From Sclerotiophoma versabilis (taxonomy: Eukaryota; Ascomycota; Dothideomycetes; Pleosporales; Didymellaceae): 64,000 nt of DNA. The stretch is from contig JAAROD010000076.1 of assembly GCA_012274445.1 (NCBI GenBank), positions 620,001 through 684,000 on the forward strand. Reading direction: 5' to 3'. The position numbers and the translations under genes were made by a program. The notes under the pieces were generated by a model, which was not told the DNA's origin, did no database searches, and saw nothing but the letters and a program-made list of their open reading frames with translations. Shown one piece after another: positions 21,615 through 34,030 of the stretch. Position 1 is the first letter of the stretch. Each line of letters begins with the position of its first letter.

Positions 21615-23081
21615 TCAGCCGCACTGGCCAGGGTCTGCGAAACATCAGTAACATGCTCAAGGGCTTCATATGCCTGTGGCAACGTGCGGGGAAGGGCACT
21701 GGCACTTACACTTTCGCGCTGTCAATGGCTGCGGGAAAATGCCGTTGGCAAGTAGATCCTTCATATCCCACTCAGGAGCACCCTCTGTCTTCCACGTCCA
21801 GAAGATCCAGCCGCTTTAACATCGTCAGTAAATGTCGGTGAAATGAGCGGCAGTAATCAGACTTACGTAGCCTTTTCATAAGCGTCGAGCTGCGCTTCGA
21901 TGAAGCGTCCGATGTTTGACTTGTCTGCTTCAGACAAACCGGCGACAGAACCGGTCGACTTGCCAGTGCAATCACCAGTTTTACTGGCGCCGCCAAAGGT
22001 ACCGTCGTAACGTGCGCCCTTATCTTTGCCATTCAGCCACTTGGCGCAGTCGGTAATGCCACCGGTCCACTCGCCGCTAATCGTCCACTTGCCGGTGCTG
22101 GCCATCTGGTTACCGAAGTCGCAAGCTGTCTTGATGTGGTCATTGATGCTCATGGCGACAGCGTCGGTAGTGAAGATCTCATAGTGATGGGTATCAAGAA
22201 GCAAGTTCCACATGCCGGCGCCCCAGTCACCCCAAGATGTTACACCTTGGAAGGCATCGTGGAAGGCAACAGCAACGTTCGAGTCCTTCAAGTTACCCCA
22301 ACCATCCATGTAGAATTGACGGACTGTGTTCATGTCGAGATTCGGGCCGAGTGGTTCGTTCAAAAGCTGGATCGATGAGACCGCTGGGTGCGAAGCATGG
22401 TCATCACGGATCTTGTTGAGGACTTTTATGGTGTGATCGACCGAGTCACCTTGTGTCCAGCCGACGCTACCGTATTTGCCTGAGTTGTCAAACCCGTTTT
22501 GCGACTCGGGAGCTACAAGCTGTCAGTAAGAACACCGCCAAGGCACAAAGGACTTTGTGCTTACCACCATGCAGGTCAATCATGACCTTCAATCCAGCGC
22601 CATTCGCCCAATCAAGAGCTTCGCCAAGCTTGTCATATGCTCCTTGTACATACGGCTCGCCGTCGCGAGGGATTACGCTCCAATACCCAATTGGGATACG
22701 CACGTGGTTCAACCCTGCCTTCGCCATCTGGTTGAAATCATCTTGTGTTATCCAGGAGTTCCAGTGATCCTGCAATCTTGACTTTGCGGCATCCTTGCCC
22801 AGCAATTCGGTGAACGTCCACTCGTCCTTCGCTGCGTTGCCCTCGAAGATGCTTGGTGTGATCCAAGGCTCAAGGACGAACCAACCACCTGTGTTTACGC
22901 CACGAACTTTCTGACCATTGTAGTCAAAGGGCGGTGCGCGCTTTGCGAGCTTCTCTGTTTCTCTGTGCGGCTGTAAGCCTCTACTGTTCCAGGTGCAATA
23001 GGAAAAAGCTCACAATGGGGAGGCATTTGAGCCTAGGGCAAGCAAGCCAACAGCCAAGGCTGTGCTCCAACATCTGACCAT
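21615..23081 (-). CDS. Secreted GH5 exo-beta-1,3-glucanase (glucan 1,3-beta-glucosidase)
   Basis: Five-exon model: 23081-23014, exon 2 ending 22565, 22512-21867, 21813-21710, 21634-21615. The last 20-nt exon encodes the conserved end YPGQCG. Exon 1 encodes a signal peptide (MVRCWSTALAVGLLALGSNAS); exon 2 carries a propeptide ending in the Kex2 site LAKR, then the mature start PPFDYNG. GH5 hallmarks: VNTGGWFVLEPWITPS, LNHVRIPIGYW, VMIDLHGG, LNEP (acid/base Glu, codon near 22357) and ISGEW (nucleophile Glu, codon near 22072). It hydrolyses terminal beta-1,3-glucose from glucans in wall remodelling or nutrition. Oddity: joining exon 1 to exon 2 in frame needs a 33-nt intron (22981-23013), shorter than usual; the better 43-nt choice (acceptor ttacag) breaks the signal-peptide frame. 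With the 33-nt intron the length is 417 residues. Confidence 0.88.
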
Positions 23082-25696
23082 ATTGTCGTTTTGGGTATGT
23101 TACTGCTCAAAGAATAATCGTGATAACCGCATCCAGCTTTGTGGATCTGGGTACGCGAACAGGATAAGGTGTTACTTGAGCAACTCGAGAATGTGCGTCC
23201 ACGTTTTGCGCACCATCAACCTGGGGACATGCACGACTTTAAACCCCAGATCTCTCAAACCCACATGCAAGTCCGAGTATCCATCCGGCCTGAGCTGGGA
23301 TCCGCCACGACAACAAACACATGTCTCGCGGGCATGAAGATCAAGATCGTCAGAAGCTCAGGGTTCTGCCAGCAAGGCTATGTCAGGGATGAAGCTCCAA
23401 GACCTGACCTATCAAACGCTCGCCTGAGTTGCTTTCCTCGGAGGTGACGCACCGGCGGGAAACAATGCTGAAGCTCTAACCCCAAATTCACGACTTTTCG
23501 GAATGTGATCATCCCCTTGGGTTTGTGGAAACCGTCGGTGCACGCAGGGTTTAGGCGTGGTGTTACACCGGCACGAGATGACTAAGTTGAGCACAAAGAC
23601 AGGTCAGGTACGCAGAGCTGATTGGTGATGTGTTTCGGGCGATGATGGTGCGATCGGCGGCGCGGGGCTCAAGAAGGCAGTGGAGATGGAAAGGCGACGA
23701 ATCAGCATGACAGGTGCTGCTCACGCGGCCGAAAGTGGATGGAGACTTTGGGCCGTTGTGGGGAAGCGGACGATGTTTGTTCTGGAAGTTCTGGGAGCTG
23801 TGCACATCGACATCGCAAGCTTCCAGAATGTGAACTTTGGCGACGAATGTACATCGCAACCCCTCAACATTGTGAATGGTCAAGCATCGCTTGTGTCCAC
23901 ATATGCAGACTGATTACATACTACAGCCAAGAATATGACTTATAGGCACAGCATATCCAACTCTCTGGAGTCCTGCAAAACCCCTGACCTCATCAGCAAG
24001 GCATTCATGAGCTTGCATGAAGTCAGCTTTTGGGATTGCGGGGGACCATGCTCCAACTCTCCATCTCTGATCATCACAAATCTTCCACAATCATCATCAA
24101 GTGCATGTTGATCCTCATTTCCTGTCCCAGTCACTGCAAGCCGGCGCCGGTTTTCCAGTCACCAGGCAAAATACCCAATCATGACCGTTGACTCGGTAGC
24201 GAGCAACAAGAAACATCTGCCGGTCCATCAATTCTGCCGGGAGGTATAGTCAGCCAGCCTGGCTCCCAAGCCTTAAGATCAGCTGTGGTGGCGAAAGCAC
24301 AGCGATGTCACTGATCGCTGTGGTCCTCGTACCCCGCCATTGCGCTGGGCCAAGCTTCAGGACCGATGTGTCTTGCAGCACCGGAGGCCGTTATTCCCGC
24401 AATACGAGCGAATCGTCGCGCTTGGAACGGTGGGAGGCAAATCTCGTGAACTTCAAGTACAGTGTTTGAAGCTCCATGTGATGGGCATGGTGTACTGCGA
24501 GCGGTAGTGTCATGTACCACGGGATGTGGTCAGAGGGGCGAATGACTTCTGGTGCGGTTGGCATGACAAGTGGGTAGAATTGCAAAGTACAGCTCCTTCT
24601 ACAGATGGATAACTGCTTGAATATTGTCATTTCCGCTGCACTGAGCTTCTGTTGTAGCTTTTGTCTCGGGTACATGGCAGGGTCACAAGGATTTCACTGC
24701 CGTTACACACAACAAAGAGTTGATGATGTCGGTGGTGCGACAGGGTCTCGGTGCGCCGGCTGAGGCTTGCTGTGCCAACACAGCCGAGTGCAACATGAGT
24801 CGGGCATGCCACGCGCCTTCAAGACAGTTACCCAAGACGATGTGTAACTGCATGGTGACAAATTCTTCCGAGCTCAGCATCGTGGGGTTGTTCACATTGG
24901 TGTGCTGTTCAGCTTGGCGTTAGCAGCTTCAAGTCGCGTTGTTTAGTGAAGTCAGAGGTCACAAGCACATGGGGATCTGCTGGATCGCCGTCTTGGTGAA
25001 TTGTGGGGTGGACTTTGGCGAAGTCGGGGTAGCTGCAAGGTGCTTGACAAAGGAAGATCGTCATTGTCGAGTTGAGAAAGTGATGCCGAGGCTGCAAGCC
25101 AGGCGGTGTAAGTGGATAGAAGCGGTAAGTTGTGGTGAAGTCTCGTTGCATCAGATGATGGAGGTGGTGAAGACGGTGATGCAGAGAAGTGACGATACCC
25201 ACGGAATGCTTCCGCAGGGATCGGAAGCAGAAGCTACAATTAAATTACTGCAGAATCAGAGTGAAGGTCGAGTTGCTCCTGATCGTGCAGCGAGGCGTAG
25301 GGCCGTTGGTATGTCCTTTACTGATGCCCTCGCGAAGCCAACCCATGGGAACAAGATCAGGGGAAAGAGGACGACGGTGTGATGCCTGAATACCATCAAA
25401 CGAAGGATTTACCTGCTCTCTTTCCCATTTTCTGATCTGGCTGCATATGAGACGAAGATCAGTCGGACAACGATCCGTGGTGGTGCTGATGGAAGGTGTA
25501 CAAAGATTACCGCCAAACCCTTGGTGGTCAGGAAACATTTCGGGCCGCCTGTTTCGGTTCTTCTGCTTATCGAGCAGAACACGGTTTCCAAACCTATACC
25601 CACTGCGGGCTATTGAACCTCTTGTTGAGTTCATCGAAACGAGGTTGATAGTAGTGTTATCCCTTGGGCAGACAGCCTATACTGTGCCAGCATTTC
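23082..25696. other. Long intergenic region
   Basis: About 2.6 kb. The exo-glucanase promoter lies at the low end. Overlapping frames on both strands (for example near 24.9-25.6 kb) lack domains or convincing splice structure. No tRNA, repeat family or transposon was recognised. Confidence 0.45.
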
Positions 25697-25904
25697 TTAC
25701 GTAGCAGCTTGCTTGGCCTTCTTCTCGAAGATGTACATGCTCAGGCTGTTTTACAGATTGTGCCAAATAGGAAAGGTGCCGCTTAGTCACGAAAACTGTT
25801 GGCAAGAACGCCAGGCAGCATCCCAGCTTACCCTCTGACGATACAGTACGATACGGCTACCAAGACAGCTTACTCAAGGTAAGATCCACTCCACTGCCGC
25901 TCAT
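25697..25904 (-). CDS. Possible two-exon 30-residue micro-gene
   Basis: Speculative model: exon 1 25904-25861 (start ATG, encoding MSGSGVDLTLSKLS plus a split codon), a 114-nt intron with donor gtagcc and acceptor aaacag, and exon 2 25745-25697 (encoding LSMYIFEKKAKQAAT then TAA). The frames close exactly. The final exon has strong coding bias (tac atc ttc gag aag aag gcc aag) and the intron contains a branch-like gactaag. An alternative donor, gtaagc at 25831, could join a different upstream exon. No family recognised. It is divergent from the TENA-like gene, 109 bp away. Confidence 0.2.
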
Positions 25905-26013
25905 TCGCACGTCGCTCCCATTGCGATCGCAGCGGCAGGCTAAATGTCCTTCGTGCGCTCTAGCATGCTGACAACAATGGCAGTGTCTCACGGCGACGTC
26001 AGCCTCGGCCGCA

Positions 26014-27832
26014 ATGGGTCGACACGCGAACCCTGACATTCGTCGTGCCTTTGTAGAGTTCCAGGATGCCGATACGCCCTCCAAATGTAACAAAGTCAGA
26101 TGCCAGCACTGCGGCTTTGTGCGAGCGAAGAACACGACCAGGCAAATTGAGCATCTGCAGGAGTGCCAGGCCTACCTCAATTCGTCTGATGCGCAAGCAC
26201 ATCTTCTCGCGACTCAGGGCAGCCAGTCTATGGTCGATCCCAACATGTCGCAAGGACCGAGTGCCATATTGAACGGCCAGCAGCCGAACCCAAACCTCCA
26301 AGTACATCGTCGCGGTCCCAACACGAAGCGCGCTCGCGATGGCCAGCCCATTGCGCCCAACCCTATGCAGCAGCACCAGGCGCCCTCATTGACGAGCCAC
26401 CTCCTCGCATTGTGCTCTGGGCCATTCGCCCAGGCAACACAGCAACCGTTCCTGTCCCATGCTGGCTGTGGGTCACTCGCCGCGGGACCGTTGGCGCAAT
26501 GGCTGGTGCAAGACGGTCACTACTCGAGAGGGTACATACGTTTTGTGGGACAGCTTCTGGCGAAGATCCGCTTGCCGCAGACACAGAACTCGCAGTTCCA
26601 CCCTATGTACAGGACCATGGATCTGCTGATCTCGGCGCTGAACAACATGCGCCGCGAGATGCAGTTCTTCGAAATCACCGCGACCAAGTACGGCCTCACA
26701 CTGGGCAACGACCCACCTTCACCAATCACACGCGCCCTGCTGGACCTGTTCGTGAGCGCCAGCAGCTCCAGTGCGTCTCTGCTCGAGGGTATGGTCGTTC
26801 TGTGGGGCACTGAGCATGTACGTTTATCCTTCGCTCTTCAGCTGCATACTTTGTACTGATAGCATAGTGTTACCGCTCTGCCTGGCAATACGCTGCCTCC
26901 TTCAGCACCTCCCTCTCGACGCCCAGCAACGACAATCACATTGTGGCTCTTCACCAAGCCTTGATCCCGAACTGGACATCGCCAGCATTCAATAAGTTTG
27001 TAGACGCCACACGTGCGCTTGTCGACGAGCTTGCCAATACTACCACAGCCCGTGACGGCAAAGAAGAGATGCAGCGCTGTGACGAGATTTTCCGTCAAAT
27101 TTGCTGGCTGGAACAGCGCTTCTGGCCGGAGGTTGATGGCATGGGCGAAGAGGACGACGGCGCGCAGCTTGGTGGTCCTACCCACATGGGCCCAATGAGC
27201 GCCGGACTCGACAACAGAATGAACAACAATGCAATCAATAGCAATCACATAGCTAATCCGAACATGAACAGCGGACCTATAAGCCGTAGTCGTATTAACA
27301 GCAATGCTATGAACAACAACATGGGCAATACCGACATAAACGGGCCAAGGGAGGCGCAAACGAACAGACAAAGTATGAACGGGCCAATGGGGGCGCCAAC
27401 GAACAGGCAAAGCATGAATGGGCCATTGGGGCCGCAAACGAACAGACAAAGCATGAATGGGTCTATGATGGGTGCACAGGACATGAGTAGCCAAGGAATG
27501 AGTAGCTCCGTGATGAGCGGCGATGACGGCACGGCTAGCAACGACGATGGTAGGAACAACTCCATGTTTTCCAACAGCGGGCTCGAAGGTCAAGGTCCGT
27601 GATCTGATACTCGACAGAGTCCACATCGGAGAACGAAGCAACGCCACAACAACCGTCGACTGCGCAACCAATGAACGCTCAGTCGAACCTACCTGAAATG
27701 CTCCATGGTACCTCCTTCTGCCGATTCGGTAATCAGTCCTGCAACCACGACCATTGTGCTGAGCTCGAGCCTCTCCATCAACCGCGGACGGGCATACGGC
27801 GAAATAGCATGCATCGCCAGCAGCTCCCTTGA
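26014..27832 (+). CDS. BED-like zinc finger / TENA-THI4-like chimeric protein
   Basis: Three exons (26014-26817, 26868-27549, 27618-27832; introns 50 and 68 nt) encode 566 residues in frame. Residues about 30-55 form a BED-like finger (C-x2-C-x13-H-x3-C in VRCQHCGF...EHLQEC). After a Gln/Asn/Pro-rich linker, residues about 130-380 look like an all-helical TENA/THI-4 (heme-oxygenase-like) domain: FLSHAGCGSLAAGPLAQWLV with QDGHYSRGYIRFVGQLL, and across intron 1 the block CYRSAWQYAASF. The third part is Asn/Met/Ser-rich with three 13-residue repeats. The last exon adds a Cys/His cluster (CRFGNQSCNHDHC) resembling a CCCH finger. TENA proteins degrade or salvage thiamin pyrimidines, but fusion to fingers suggests a nucleic-acid-linked or regulatory role (inference). 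Intron 2 was chosen because it keeps the Cys/His tail in frame; without it the protein stops at 27602. Confidence 0.8.
27339..27455 (+). repeat. 39-bp coding tandem repeat
   Basis: Three 39-bp units (27339, 27378, 27417) encode NGPREAQTNRQSM, NGPMGAPTNRQSM and NGPLGPQTNRQSM in the zinc-finger/TENA protein. Confidence 0.9.
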
Positions 27833-28600
27833 TGAGACTGTCATCGGCTTTCAATACTCAACGTTAATTGACTGAACAAGCTTTCGAGGAGTGGGGCTTT
27901 GGGCGAAACAGCGACCCTCGCAGTGTAACACTGTAATCATTCGGATGTTTTACTCGGACGCAAAAGCCGCATGATAAGGGCCGTGTCGCTTTTAGTGGGT
28001 GACAGAGTCTCGAATGATGCATCGTGAGGCTACAGTTTCTGATCGGCAGTAGTATCTGTTAAACTGCTACGAACTACCGTCCTGGATTCGAAAATTTGCC
28101 GCTTCATTGAATACTGTTGAAGTAAGCCATGGAAACTCTTGCTACAAACGACACGAATACTACTACATATGTGCTCGAACAGAAAGCAAAGCTAGAGTCC
28201 TCAAAGGCAGCGAACAACACATGGCAGAGCGTCCTTCTGCATAGAGAGGGGTTTTCATCAACTCTGTTTCCCGCACACGATACCTGAGGACAAAGTCTGG
28301 GTTGTTGCTGAGGGAAAACTGCCCTTCGTGCTTCATCTTTTCGATAATGCTAAAGGTTTGGTTGAGGAAGATAAGAAAGCCCCCCAGCAGTTGAGACTAA
28401 TAGGCAAGTATTGCTTGCACGGATTCATGGACGAGGAGGTTTTGAATGCGCATGACGATACAATGGGTCCTATTCACCTGACGTAATGTACTCCTAACCC
28501 TCTAGAACATGTGATAAGCAGGTGCGAAAACAGCTCATACTCGAGGGCCTATAATTCCTTATGGATCGATGGTAGTAGGATTCGCCATGTTATCGTGAAT
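27833..28600. other. Convergent intergenic region
   Basis: About 770 bp between the stop codons of the TENA-like and methyltransferase genes. AT-richer than its surroundings. Nothing coding recognised. Confidence 0.5.
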
Positions 28601-29738
28601 TCATTTTACCCTCCTCGCTTCAAGCATCGCAAACGTGGGTCTCTCCAAGTACACATCCCAGTAGCCACTCTCTTTCCTCTCGTCATCCGGCACGATCACC
28701 TTCTTCCACTCAATCGTCAAGCCCGCTGCCTTCGCACACCGTTCGTACACATCCCGTTGGAACTGGAACACATCGAAGCTAAACCCTTGTCCACCTCCAA
28801 CAACCACACGCGCTTTGATACCCAACACCTGTTGCGACTCTGCATCCTTGTACTCTGGATCCAGGACTACCACATCCAAGCCGTAGAAACTTGACTTCGG
28901 AATGTGCATATTTGGATCATGTGCGTCAGTCGTCAACCCAACGAAGCGGCCGTCGTCTTTCATCTGGCTCTCAATCACGCGGAACATATTCACCAACTCC
29001 CTCTCGCTCCCAGCATAGTTCAAAAACCAAGCTGAGAACACAAGATCGAAACCACGGTCGTCGGAGACAGGGAGTGACTCGGGAACACTGCAGTCTGCGA
29101 CGCTGAAGTGCAGCGTAGGGTACTGGTTGGGTGGGTAGGTTGATAGGGCGCTCGAGATCATGGTACTAGAGATATCGTAGCCGGTTGCGCTGGTGGCGCC
29201 GAGGGTGTGGAGGAAGTGCGTGTATTTGCCTGTGCCGCAGGCGAGGTCTGTAATCGGGTTATTACGTGCACGATGAGAGTGCAATAGTAGTGGTCAACGT
29301 AGAAGACTGCTTCACGTTTACAGGAATAACTACAAGATCTGCGTGTCTGTGGGGCTTAACATATGAACCTACATCTTTGCAGATCGTTCATTCCCTCAAC
29401 GACGTGAAGCTCAAACCGCTTCATCTACAATTTCAAGTCCTCACAGAAACTCAACACACAACTACAAAAAAGCATAACAATCCGTCAAGTTGTCGCAGAT
29501 ACTAAAAATCGCACATACCAAGACATTTCTTCCCTTTCGCCCCATCCTTACCCAGCGCAGCAAGTATACTCGGCACCTCCGACTCTGCAGCAGGCAGTTC
29601 TTTGATCTTCAAATACTCCGTCCCAATCTGGTCGTACTGCGTGTTCTGCGTGCTCTCCCTCTCCACTCCGCTCTCCGCTCCGCTCACTGCTCCGCTCCCG
29701 GGTGCCCCACTTTGCTTCCCATCCGCAGCTGCACCCAT
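28601..29738 (-). CDS. SAM-dependent methyltransferase (class I, small-molecule type)
   Basis: Two exons (29738-29519, 29247-28601) joined by a 271-nt intron encode 288 residues. The first 40 residues are disordered Gly/Ser/Ala. YDQIGTEYLKIKELP begins the methyltransferase fold. Joining the exons restores motif I as LDLACGTGKYTHFL (residues about 73-86), with a downstream acidic ATGYDIS motif and the post-I block FDLVFSAWFLNYA. No membrane segment or targeting signal is visible. This is the broad UbiE-like/type-11 group in which substrate cannot be predicted; fungal relatives include secondary-metabolite and quinone methyltransferases. There are no neighbouring biosynthetic genes to suggest a pathway. 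The start ATG gives MGAAADGK; an upstream in-frame ATG at 29819 is less likely. Confidence 0.86.
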
Positions 29739-32700
29739 GATGCCTGCAGTCTCTTCCCTACTCTGTAAGTTGTGACTTTGAAACAGACGAACGAGATTCG
29801 AGTCGTGTGAATGCCGCAAAAGAATCTGGTGGGCTTGGCTTGTGAAAAACGAAGAACTAGGGTTTGGAAGGGTTCCGGTGAAACCCCGCTACGAGTGCGA
29901 CCATGAGTACCGCCACAGTAAGGCCGGTCTTTGGAACCTGCTTGATTCCACGTTTTTGAGGACGGGTGGTTGAGCTGGACTAGCGTACAGTAGCGAGGCT
30001 TGGTAAGCTTAAGAGTTTTCTGTGTAAAGAGCTGGGAGAGGAAAATTTGACGGCGTTCTTGGACCCAGGAGTTGACTTGTTGACACCAACTCATGTCTCA
30101 TCACTCTTACTCCACTATACCTTCATTCTATTTATGTCTTGATACATGAGACCTCACGTTTGCTGATTTAGGAGTAGTAATACTAGATCCGAAAAGCTTT
30201 GTACTGGGTGCACTCCAGCTGGAAATGACGCTCTGAAGAGCCAGGCCGTTGATGATTGTATCCCGGTCGCATGTAAGAACGGTATATGCAATTATCTTGG
30301 AACATGTGAAAGCATAGCACATGCACAGTCAGATTATATTACATAGTCGATGTACTTCCCACCAAGGATAAGACCGTCTAGCGAACAGGGCGAACGGTCA
30401 GTGAAGCAACGTGTGATGAGTTTGAAGATAACGATTTACCAGTAACTAAATGATGAGGTAACACCGGTGCATAAAGCAGGTGACCAAGCAGAAGCACTTT
30501 CAGATCAGAAGCGAGGCTGGTTTTGCCAGCCTCAAGCCCGCAAAACTGCATTCGCAAGTTGAGCAGAGTGCGAATCGTATGTCAACAGACAGATGCGGTA
30601 TGCTGCCTGTCTTGCTCCTCTCCAAGGCAATGAAACAGTCCTGGGCCAAGAAGATGACGTTCTTTAATTGCCGAGTGTAGATTGCGAAGAAGTTCAGGCC
30701 GTAAACATCATCGATTTGTAGATGTGTTGAGGCGGAATATGCTGAAACACTTGATGGTGATGATGATGTAGACAATGATAATTTTGCTATTGTCGTTGTT
30801 GGCGTCATGATTGAGGGTTGGAATGTCTCGGAACGAACCCCTAAAGCTAGCTGAGGAGAGGACGTAATACTGAAGATGCAACCATGATAGGCCATAGGTA
30901 GCACAACTTACGTAGCCAGGTTCTTGGTACTTGTTATGTATTGTTGTTTAGAAGATCTGCATGTTCGGGCTCCATGTGTGACCCTTTACAGGACTCGCAG
31001 AGGGACGGAATCTCCTCGGCGAAGTCGTCAGTGTGTAATCTAACTGGCTGGTCCAAATTCCGGTTAATAGCGCTGGGCCGCTATTCATTCACTTGTAGTC
31101 TAGAACGGGCGTGCATGTATGTATGCACCTTAGGCACAGGTTCTTTCATGGCCTCGCCTCTTTGAAGTAATTTCCAGATCTTCTCCAGCTCCCTTGCGGC
31201 GGCCGCTTCTAGTGCTTTGCGGCTGAAGCTGTGACCTCTTTGCCCGGTTCAAACGTCCTACCAAGCGGTGTCTACTGCAATAGTGGACCTGTCCAAGAAT
31301 GTCGGAATGTCCATTGTTGGAACATTTGCATTCTTCGTCTTCCGGATCTAGATTTCATGTGAGACACAGTAGAACATTCGTTCATGTATTGCCACTAACA
31401 CATTTGCTGCTATATATGGGATTCATCTTCTTGTGCACATCTTTTGCAACTTCCAAGGAACCTTGCAACAGCGAAACAATCTGAGTGCGCCTGTAGCATT
31501 GGGGATCAGAGCAAGCTTGTTGATGTAGGTAAGCAACAAGGGCTGTTCAGCAGGCAGCAAAGTGAATGGTTGGTAAGCGAGGCAACGCTGCCTGGGGACA
31601 TTTGGAGCGGACTTCGTTCGAACGTACTGCGGCTATATCATGTGCGGAGTGGGTTGGGAGAGGCGTTGCCACATCAAACAAAAACCGTCGAATGTCATGC
31701 ACGCTGAACGATTTGACGCTTCAAATACATGTGTCCAACATAACTGGTCACAAAATGACGCCATGATGACCTTAATTTAGCAGGAGGGAGATTGTAAGCT
31801 GGAAGGCTTCACATCTTGAGTCTCTAAGGATGTTGCGCTTGGTTCGTAACCGCACCACAGCGACATGGTTCTTTCCAGTCAACCGTGTTGTCCTTCTGGC
31901 TCCCAAGCAGCAAAGACGGTCCTGGTAATAGTGACAGGTTACATGGTCATGAGGCGCTTGAGATCGAGCGGAAAGGATAGGACGACGGACGCCGAGGATC
32001 CTTTTTAGAAGTGGACGCGAGCCTCAAATGGCCTGTAAGTATCAAATATATCAGAAGTAGCCTGTTGAGAGCTGCGAAGAGCGTGCTAATATATCAAAGG
32101 GTATGAGTAGATGTAGTCTATCAATGCAAAGATTGCAATCACGTCCCGACCCTAGTCAATGCTGGCCAAAGATGTCAGGGGATTCAGGGTCGATCCAGCG
32201 AACACGGCGCATGACGAACGCACTAGGGCTCTTCTTGCAAGCACAGCAGGCATTGTGCTATCAACGATGAGCCTCAAGTTCTCTGTTCCTGGGATGTGGA
32301 TCGTACAGATTACCCGTTGTTGAGTCTTATGTAACCTGTAGAGTCTGATGCTGGAGCTCCCATTATTCCCCAGGATCCCCGCAAGAATTGGGGCTCCATA
32401 CTTTCACAAACGGGTTTGCCACGTTCGTCGCCATCGCACAAATGGCAAACGTCATATGCTCAGCGTCCAACCGTCCGCCCAGACCTCCAACAATGATGGT
32501 TGGCGGCCTGAAGGATTGAGGCTCTCGAAAGGGAAAAGTCGGGCAGTTCACGAGACGAGGCAGCTAACGATGAAGGTCCGATACAAGTTCGGCCGCGGTC
32601 GGTGGGAACAAGCCTCTATTCGTGAACTGCCCAGAAGGGCAAGCTCTACTACCAGAGCAGTAAGAACCGGAGTTGCGGCAAGCCACGATGCTTCCTTCAA

Positions 32701-34030
32701 AAGATGCCGCATAAGCCGCAATGCAGGGCACTTGCAACCTGTATGGTTCAAATGCCGACGAGCTTGTTTAGACGCTAATGGCAAATGTAGCCTTCTTTGT
32801 ACTTGCTGCATCTGGGCCAATCTTCGCCGATATGATGAGGCGTTCCTTAGCCGAGAAATCGGATGTCCGAAGCGGTCAATGCGTTTGTAAATCGGAAGGA
32901 AGCAGTGGCAGAAAGTTAGAGTTGGGCTTCGGAATGCTGTCCATAGGTAACTCCAGAGACGATTTCAAACCGCACGGGGACCCCGCATTACGAATGAAGC
33001 AGAACTAACAACAGATGGCTGCGCACCAGGAGCAACTGCGTCCGATAGTCGTTCGATGCCATATACTTGCTCCGGTCCGTTATCTTGATGTCTCTGCAGG
33101 ATCGTGAAGCCAAGCAGAGAAGCTCTTGGTGAAATCTTGGACCATTGTGAGCTTTTCTGACAGCATGGCATCAAGCTGGGCAAAGGGGAAACATCGGCGC
33201 GAGTCATCATCACCGGTCTGCAATGCAAGTCGTAATGGATCTTGTGCAAGTTTGAGGCAAGGCTGGTCGACCGCTTGCAGTTTCCTCGCTCTAGCGGCAA
33301 TGCATCGCCCCCACAACAACTCCACTGCCGCTCCTCTGCACCTGTTTTCCGCCTCTCTTTGCATCAGGTGAGCGGCAAGAGTCAGCCCGTCGCCCCTTCA
33401 CACCCCTAGAAACTGCCAAGATTCCTCCGTGTCTGCATCCGTAGACTAAGGCGCCGTCCCACATCGCACAATTTGTGGGCCGGTTGTTTCTTGTGCGCAC
33501 GCTTGAAGCAACCCATATCGCGTGAACGTTGAGAATAGCAGCCTTCACCAAAACAGTCACCAAACACGAGAAAAATGGGTCCAACCTCTGTCTGGTCCTC
33601 CTGCCTCAGGGCGCACGCATCCAGAACACTGGGGTAATGGCCTGAAGATCTCTCACCGGTCGCAAAACACTCACGAGGCGGCGATGATGTTTATCAAACA
33701 CTGCGACTCGCCAAAGCGAACGACGGGCGTTGGAAGAAGTCTGCCCAGGGTAAGCCACGAATGCTTCGTCCACCTTGGCTGTCGTAAGTTATGAGCTTCG
33801 GAGTGGACGACGCTGCAGACTTGAGCGGGGTCTTACCGATTTGGTGGCGTATTCTCTCGGCGTAGCTTCTTCAGTGCTTGAACGCGCCTTGTAGCTTGGT
33901 AAAGGTAGGCAGGTACACCGTTGTGTACGACCTACAGAATTCGGAGATCAACGTTAACGCACATTCAGACCTCTTTCACGGTTGACTTCATGACCAAGTT
34001 CTGGGGAAATTGGAAGAAAACGGTTTTCAC
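29739..34030. other. Long gene-poor interval
   Basis: Roughly 4.3 kb without a gene I can support, the longest such stretch here. Many short frames overlap on both strands. Minus-strand fragments between about 32.5 and 33.4 kb (for example one containing DPLRLALQTGDDDSRRC and MLSEKLTMVQDFTKSFSAWL) have a protein-like look but shift frame and do not assemble into a gene. No terminal repeats, transposase or tRNA seen. Confidence 0.5.

Noticed and set aside
32348..32890. 180-codon plus-strand ORF
   Set aside because: Arg/Cys-rich without domain; overlaps protein-like minus-strand fragments in other frames, neither convincing enough to annotate.
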